From JBBQWR01 sp038210495 (GTDB taxonomy: Bacteria > Planctomycetota > Planctomycetia > Pirellulales > DATAWG01), in NCBI GenBank assembly GCA_038210495.1, contig JBBQWR010000002.1, forward strand, positions 62,001-126,000: a stretch of 64,000 nt of DNA, in the 5' to 3' direction. Shown here in pieces: positions 61,801 through 64,000 of the stretch. Each line of letters starts with the position of its first letter. Position 1 is the stretch's first letter. The translations under genes and the position numbers were made by a program. Under the pieces are notes generated by a model. The model was not told the DNA's origin and made no database searches. It was given only the letters and a program-made list of their open reading frames with translations.

Positions 61801-63456
61801 ATGCGGAGGCCCAGTATGGCGCCGGACAGAGCAACGGCCGCAGAGCCGTTTTTTGAGCCGCCGCCGCCCCGCGAACGACGCACCACGCCGCCGCTGTGGT
61901 TTTGGCTGTTGGTCATCGTGGTGGGCGTGCTCAATGTGGGCGCCCAGTGGCCCGATTTGCTCGACCATGCGTTTGCCAAGATCGTCCTGGCGGCTTCCGT
62001 CTTTATCGTGTTGATGGCGCTGCTGATATGGTTGGCCTTCGGCAGCGACTATTCGCTCGCGCTGCGGATTGCGCCGCTGGTGGTTGTGCTGGGAGTCATG
62101 GCCCTGGCGGCGGCGACGATGCGGATCGAACGGGTGGCGGGAGAACTCGGGCCGGAGTTCAGATGGCGGTGGGCCAAGCATCCGGATCAGTTGCTGCCCG
62201 CCGTTAACGCCTCGTCGCTCGCTTCCGTGCCGCTCGATCAAACGACGGAGCACGACTTTCCGCAATTTCTTGGGCCCCATCGCTCGGCCGCCGTCGACGA
62301 TGTCCGCCTCGGCCGCGATTGGAAAACGCCGCCTCGCAAATTGTGGTCGGCGCCGATCGGCGCGGGTCACTCCGGCTTTGCGATCGTCAATGGCTACGGC
62401 GTCACGATGGAGCAGCGCGACATCGATGAACTGATCACCTGCTACGACATCGTGACCGGCGACCTTAAATGGTCGCACGCCACGAACAATCGCCATAGCT
62501 CGATCCTCGGCGGCACGGGGCCTCGCAGCACGCCCACGATCGACGAGGGCAAGGTTTACGCCCTGGGCGCGACGGGCATTTTGAACTGCCTGGACGGACG
62601 GAACGGAAAACAGCTGTGGTCCAAGGATTTGATGAAGGAATGCGGCACCAATGCTGAGGAAGAATCCAACGCGGTCTATTGGGGTCGCGCCGGATCGCCG
62701 CTCGTGGTCGACGATCTGGTGATCGTGCCAGGAGGTGGGCCGGCGAACGGACCGTGGATTTCGCTGCTCGCTTACGACAAAACGACCGGCAAACTGATGT
62801 GGCAGGCCGGCAGTCATCAGATCAGCTACAGCTCGCCGGCGCTCGCCGTGTTGGGAACCGTCCGGCAAGTGTTGATCGTCAATCAGGACAATATTTCCGC
62901 TCACGATCCTCGCACGGGTGAAATTCTTTGGGAGCGCGCGTGGCCCGGCAGCAGCACGAGCTCGGCTAATTCTTCGCAAGTCGTTTCGGTCGGCGGCGAT
63001 CGATGTTTCGTGTCGAAAGGCTACACCGGCGGCAGCTCGCTGTTCGCAGTGAAGCGCGACGAGAAGGGAAATTGGTCGACGGAAACGCTTTGGCATAATT
63101 CCCGACTACTGCTCACCAAGTTCACCAACGTCGTGATCCGCAGCGGATTCGTCTACGGCTTGTCCGATGGGATTTTAGAGTGCGTCGAGTTGGAGACCGG
63201 CAAACGACGCTGGAAAGAGGGCCGCTATGGTCACGGCCAAATCTTGCGGGTGGGCGACTTGCTGCTTGTATCGACGGAACTGGGGGAAATCGTGCTGTTA
63301 GAACTGAGCTCCGACGGACGACGAGAACTCGGCCAGTTTCAAGCGCTCGAAGGCCAAACCTGGAACAACCCGAGCCTCTTTGGCCGATACTTACTGGTCC
63401 GCAATTCCGATGAAGCGGCTTGCTACGAATTGCCGCTCGAGCGGCCAGGCAAATAA
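61801..63456 (+). CDS. Membrane-anchored PQQ-type beta-propeller protein
   Basis: The 551-residue protein has a short polar N terminus, two or three membrane helices within residues 33-100 (LWFWLLVIVVGVLNVGAQ; VLAASVFIVLMALLIWLAFG; LVVVLGVMALAAATM) and a large periplasmic propeller. DFPQFLGPHRSAAVDDVRL opens the propeller; repeated W-type strands include KLWSAPIGAGHSG, LWSKDLMKECG, MWQAGSHQISYSSPAL and ILWERAWPG. This is the planctomycete PQQ-binding-like repeat family; dehydrogenase catalytic residues are not evident. ATG at 61801 or 61816 may be used. A binding or sensing role is inferred. Confidence 0.88.
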   Translation: MRRPSMAPDRATAAEPFFEPPPPRERRTTPPLWFWLLVIVVGVLNVGAQWPDLLDHAFAKIVLAASVFIVLMALLIWLAFGSDYSLALRIAPLVVVLGVMALAAATMRIERVAGELGPEFRWRWAKHPDQLLPAVNASSLASVPLDQTTEHDFPQFLGPHRSAAVDDVRLGRDWKTPPRKLWSAPIGAGHSGFAIVNGYGVTMEQRDIDELITCYDIVTGDLKWSHATNNRHSSILGGTGPRSTPTIDEGKVYALGATGILNCLDGRNGKQLWSKDLMKECGTNAEEESNAVYWGRAGSPLVVDDLVIVPGGGPANGPWISLLAYDKTTGKLMWQAGSHQISYSSPALAVLGTVRQVLIVNQDNISAHDPRTGEILWERAWPGSSTSSANSSQVVSVGGDRCFVSKGYTGGSSLFAVKRDEKGNWSTETLWHNSRLLLTKFTNVVIRSGFVYGLSDGILECVELETGKRRWKEGRYGHGQILRVGDLLLVSTELGEIVLLELSSDGRRELGQFQALEGQTWNNPSLFGRYLLVRNSDEAACYELPLERPGK

Positions 63457-63501
63457 AGACGCCCGTACTACGCCGGTACTTGAACTATTGAGGGACTTCG
63501 C

Positions 63502-64000
63502 GTGCAAGTAGCCAAATTTCGGCAGCCCGATGGTCGAGACGCCGTGGCCGTCGTGCGTGGCGATACGCTGATCCCCTTGGTGGCCAAAGGCGTCGCTCCG
63601 ATAACGCTCACGGAGATTCTCGAAAGCGACGACCCCGAGCAGCGCGTCTCCGTGCTGCTGGACGCGAACGTGCAGCCGCTGAAATTGGCGGATGCCGCGC
63701 TATTGCCGCCGATCGATCGCCATGAAATTTGGGCGGCCGGCGTGACCTACAAACGAAGCAAGACCGCGCGGATGGAGGAATCCGAATCGGCGGCGACGCT
63801 TTACGATCGGGTCTACGCGGCCGAGCGTCCCGAGCTATTCTTCAAGGCGACGCCCCATCGCGTCTCGGGTCCGAGCCAACCGGTGCGAATTCGCGCCGAT
63901 TCTCATTGGAATGTTCCCGAGCCGGAACTGGCGCTCGTCCTGAATTCACGGCTGCGCTTGGTCGGCTTCACGATCGGAAACGACATGAGCAGTCGCGACA
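63502..64000 (+). CDS. Fumarylacetoacetate hydrolase family enzyme (3' end cut)
   Basis: GTG at 63502 (GTGCAAGTAGCC) with AGGGAC upstream begins a frame that remains open to the window end (166 codons). It encodes VAKFRQPDGRDAVAVVRGD at the N terminus, then WAAGVTYKRSKTARMEES, RPELFFKATPHRVSGP, VPEPELALVLNSR and VGFTIGNDMSSRD. These are FAH-fold metal-site motifs; the Glu pair in PEPELAL binds the metal. Members include 2-keto-3-deoxy sugar-acid dehydratases and acylpyruvases; the VTYKRSKTARMEE feature favours a sugar-acid dehydratase, but this is uncertain. Confidence 0.88.
   Translation, partial: MQVAKFRQPDGRDAVAVVRGDTLIPLVAKGVAPITLTEILESDDPEQRVSVLLDANVQPLKLADAALLPPIDRHEIWAAGVTYKRSKTARMEESESAATLYDRVYAAERPELFFKATPHRVSGPSQPVRIRADSHWNVPEPELALVLNSRLRLVGFTIGNDMSSRD

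Noticed and set aside
61786..63096. A 436-codon open frame antisense to the PQQ-propeller gene
   Set aside because: Composition is Arg/Asp-rich shadow type, and the opposite strand encodes clear propeller repeats.
1..64000. CRISPR array
   Set aside because: Repeats are dispersed at gene edges; no regularly spaced units of 25-40 bp and no cas genes were seen.

Overview
The window looks like chromosomal DNA of a Planctomycetota bacterium, most likely Pirellulales-like. The main evidence is two DUF1559-type proteins with an N-terminal prepilin motif (FTLVELLVVI), a very large secreted protein with autotransporter-type beta-strand repeats and a PEP-CTERM tail, a pseudokinase with a membrane anchor, YkgJ-type and glycine-zipper proteins, many small secreted lipoproteins, and GC-rich DNA with GTG/TTG starts. 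No rRNA, tRNA, CRISPR array or intact transposase was found. Assignment below phylum is inference.

Layout. 1-4.1 kb (minus strand): an exopolysaccharide operon with an initiating sugar-phosphate transferase, a Wzy-like polymerase and two GT4 glycosyltransferases, the last cut by the window edge. 4.9-12.3 kb: aldehyde dehydrogenase, a LysM protein with a degenerate L,D-transpeptidase domain, a secreted peroxiredoxin, the frameshifted tail of a prenyltransferase/squalene-cyclase-like gene, and valS. 12.5-19.3 kb: citramalate synthase, aconitase, cytidylate kinase and acylglycerolphosphate acyltransferase. 19.5-27.5 kb: a surface/secretion island with two pseudopilin-like DUF1559 proteins around the PEP-CTERM giant, then small secreted or lipid-anchored proteins and a YbjQ-family protein. 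27.6-29.3 kb: membrane subunits of NAD(P) transhydrogenase without the soluble alpha-1 subunit. 29.9-32.5 kb (minus): ornithine decarboxylase-like enzyme plus homospermidine synthase, a two-step putrescine-to-homospermidine module. 32.8-42.6 kb: YkgJ-type protein, an unidentified 392-residue protein, GT4 glycosyltransferase, asparagine synthetase, ADP-glucose pyrophosphorylase, a MacB/FtsX-type permease and glutamine synthetase. 42.9-50.2 kb: orphan PAAR protein, pseudokinase, Nudix hydrolase, S2P-like protein lacking its catalytic Glu, YgfZ, and a LarA-like protein lacking the usual cofactor residues. 50.5-56.2 kb: TlpA-fusion lipoprotein, SPOR-like secreted protein, RdgB and a glycine-zipper lipoprotein. 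56.2-61.7 kb: an arsC pseudogene and a 1487-residue CheB-CheR-PAS-histidine kinase-receiver protein enclosed by 121-bp direct repeats. 61.8-64 kb: a PQQ-type beta-propeller membrane protein and the start of an FAH-family enzyme.

Two themes stand out. First, several families of short dispersed repeats occupy gene edges, and at four genes (valS, cimA, plsC, asnB) the repeat itself supplies the stop codon and sometimes the last residues. Second, several family members have lost signature catalytic residues (L,D-transpeptidase, kinase, site-2 protease, LarA), which suggests binding or regulatory roles. The most plausible candidate for a mobile or newly acquired unit is the repeat-flanked sensor gene at 56.8-61.7 kb.
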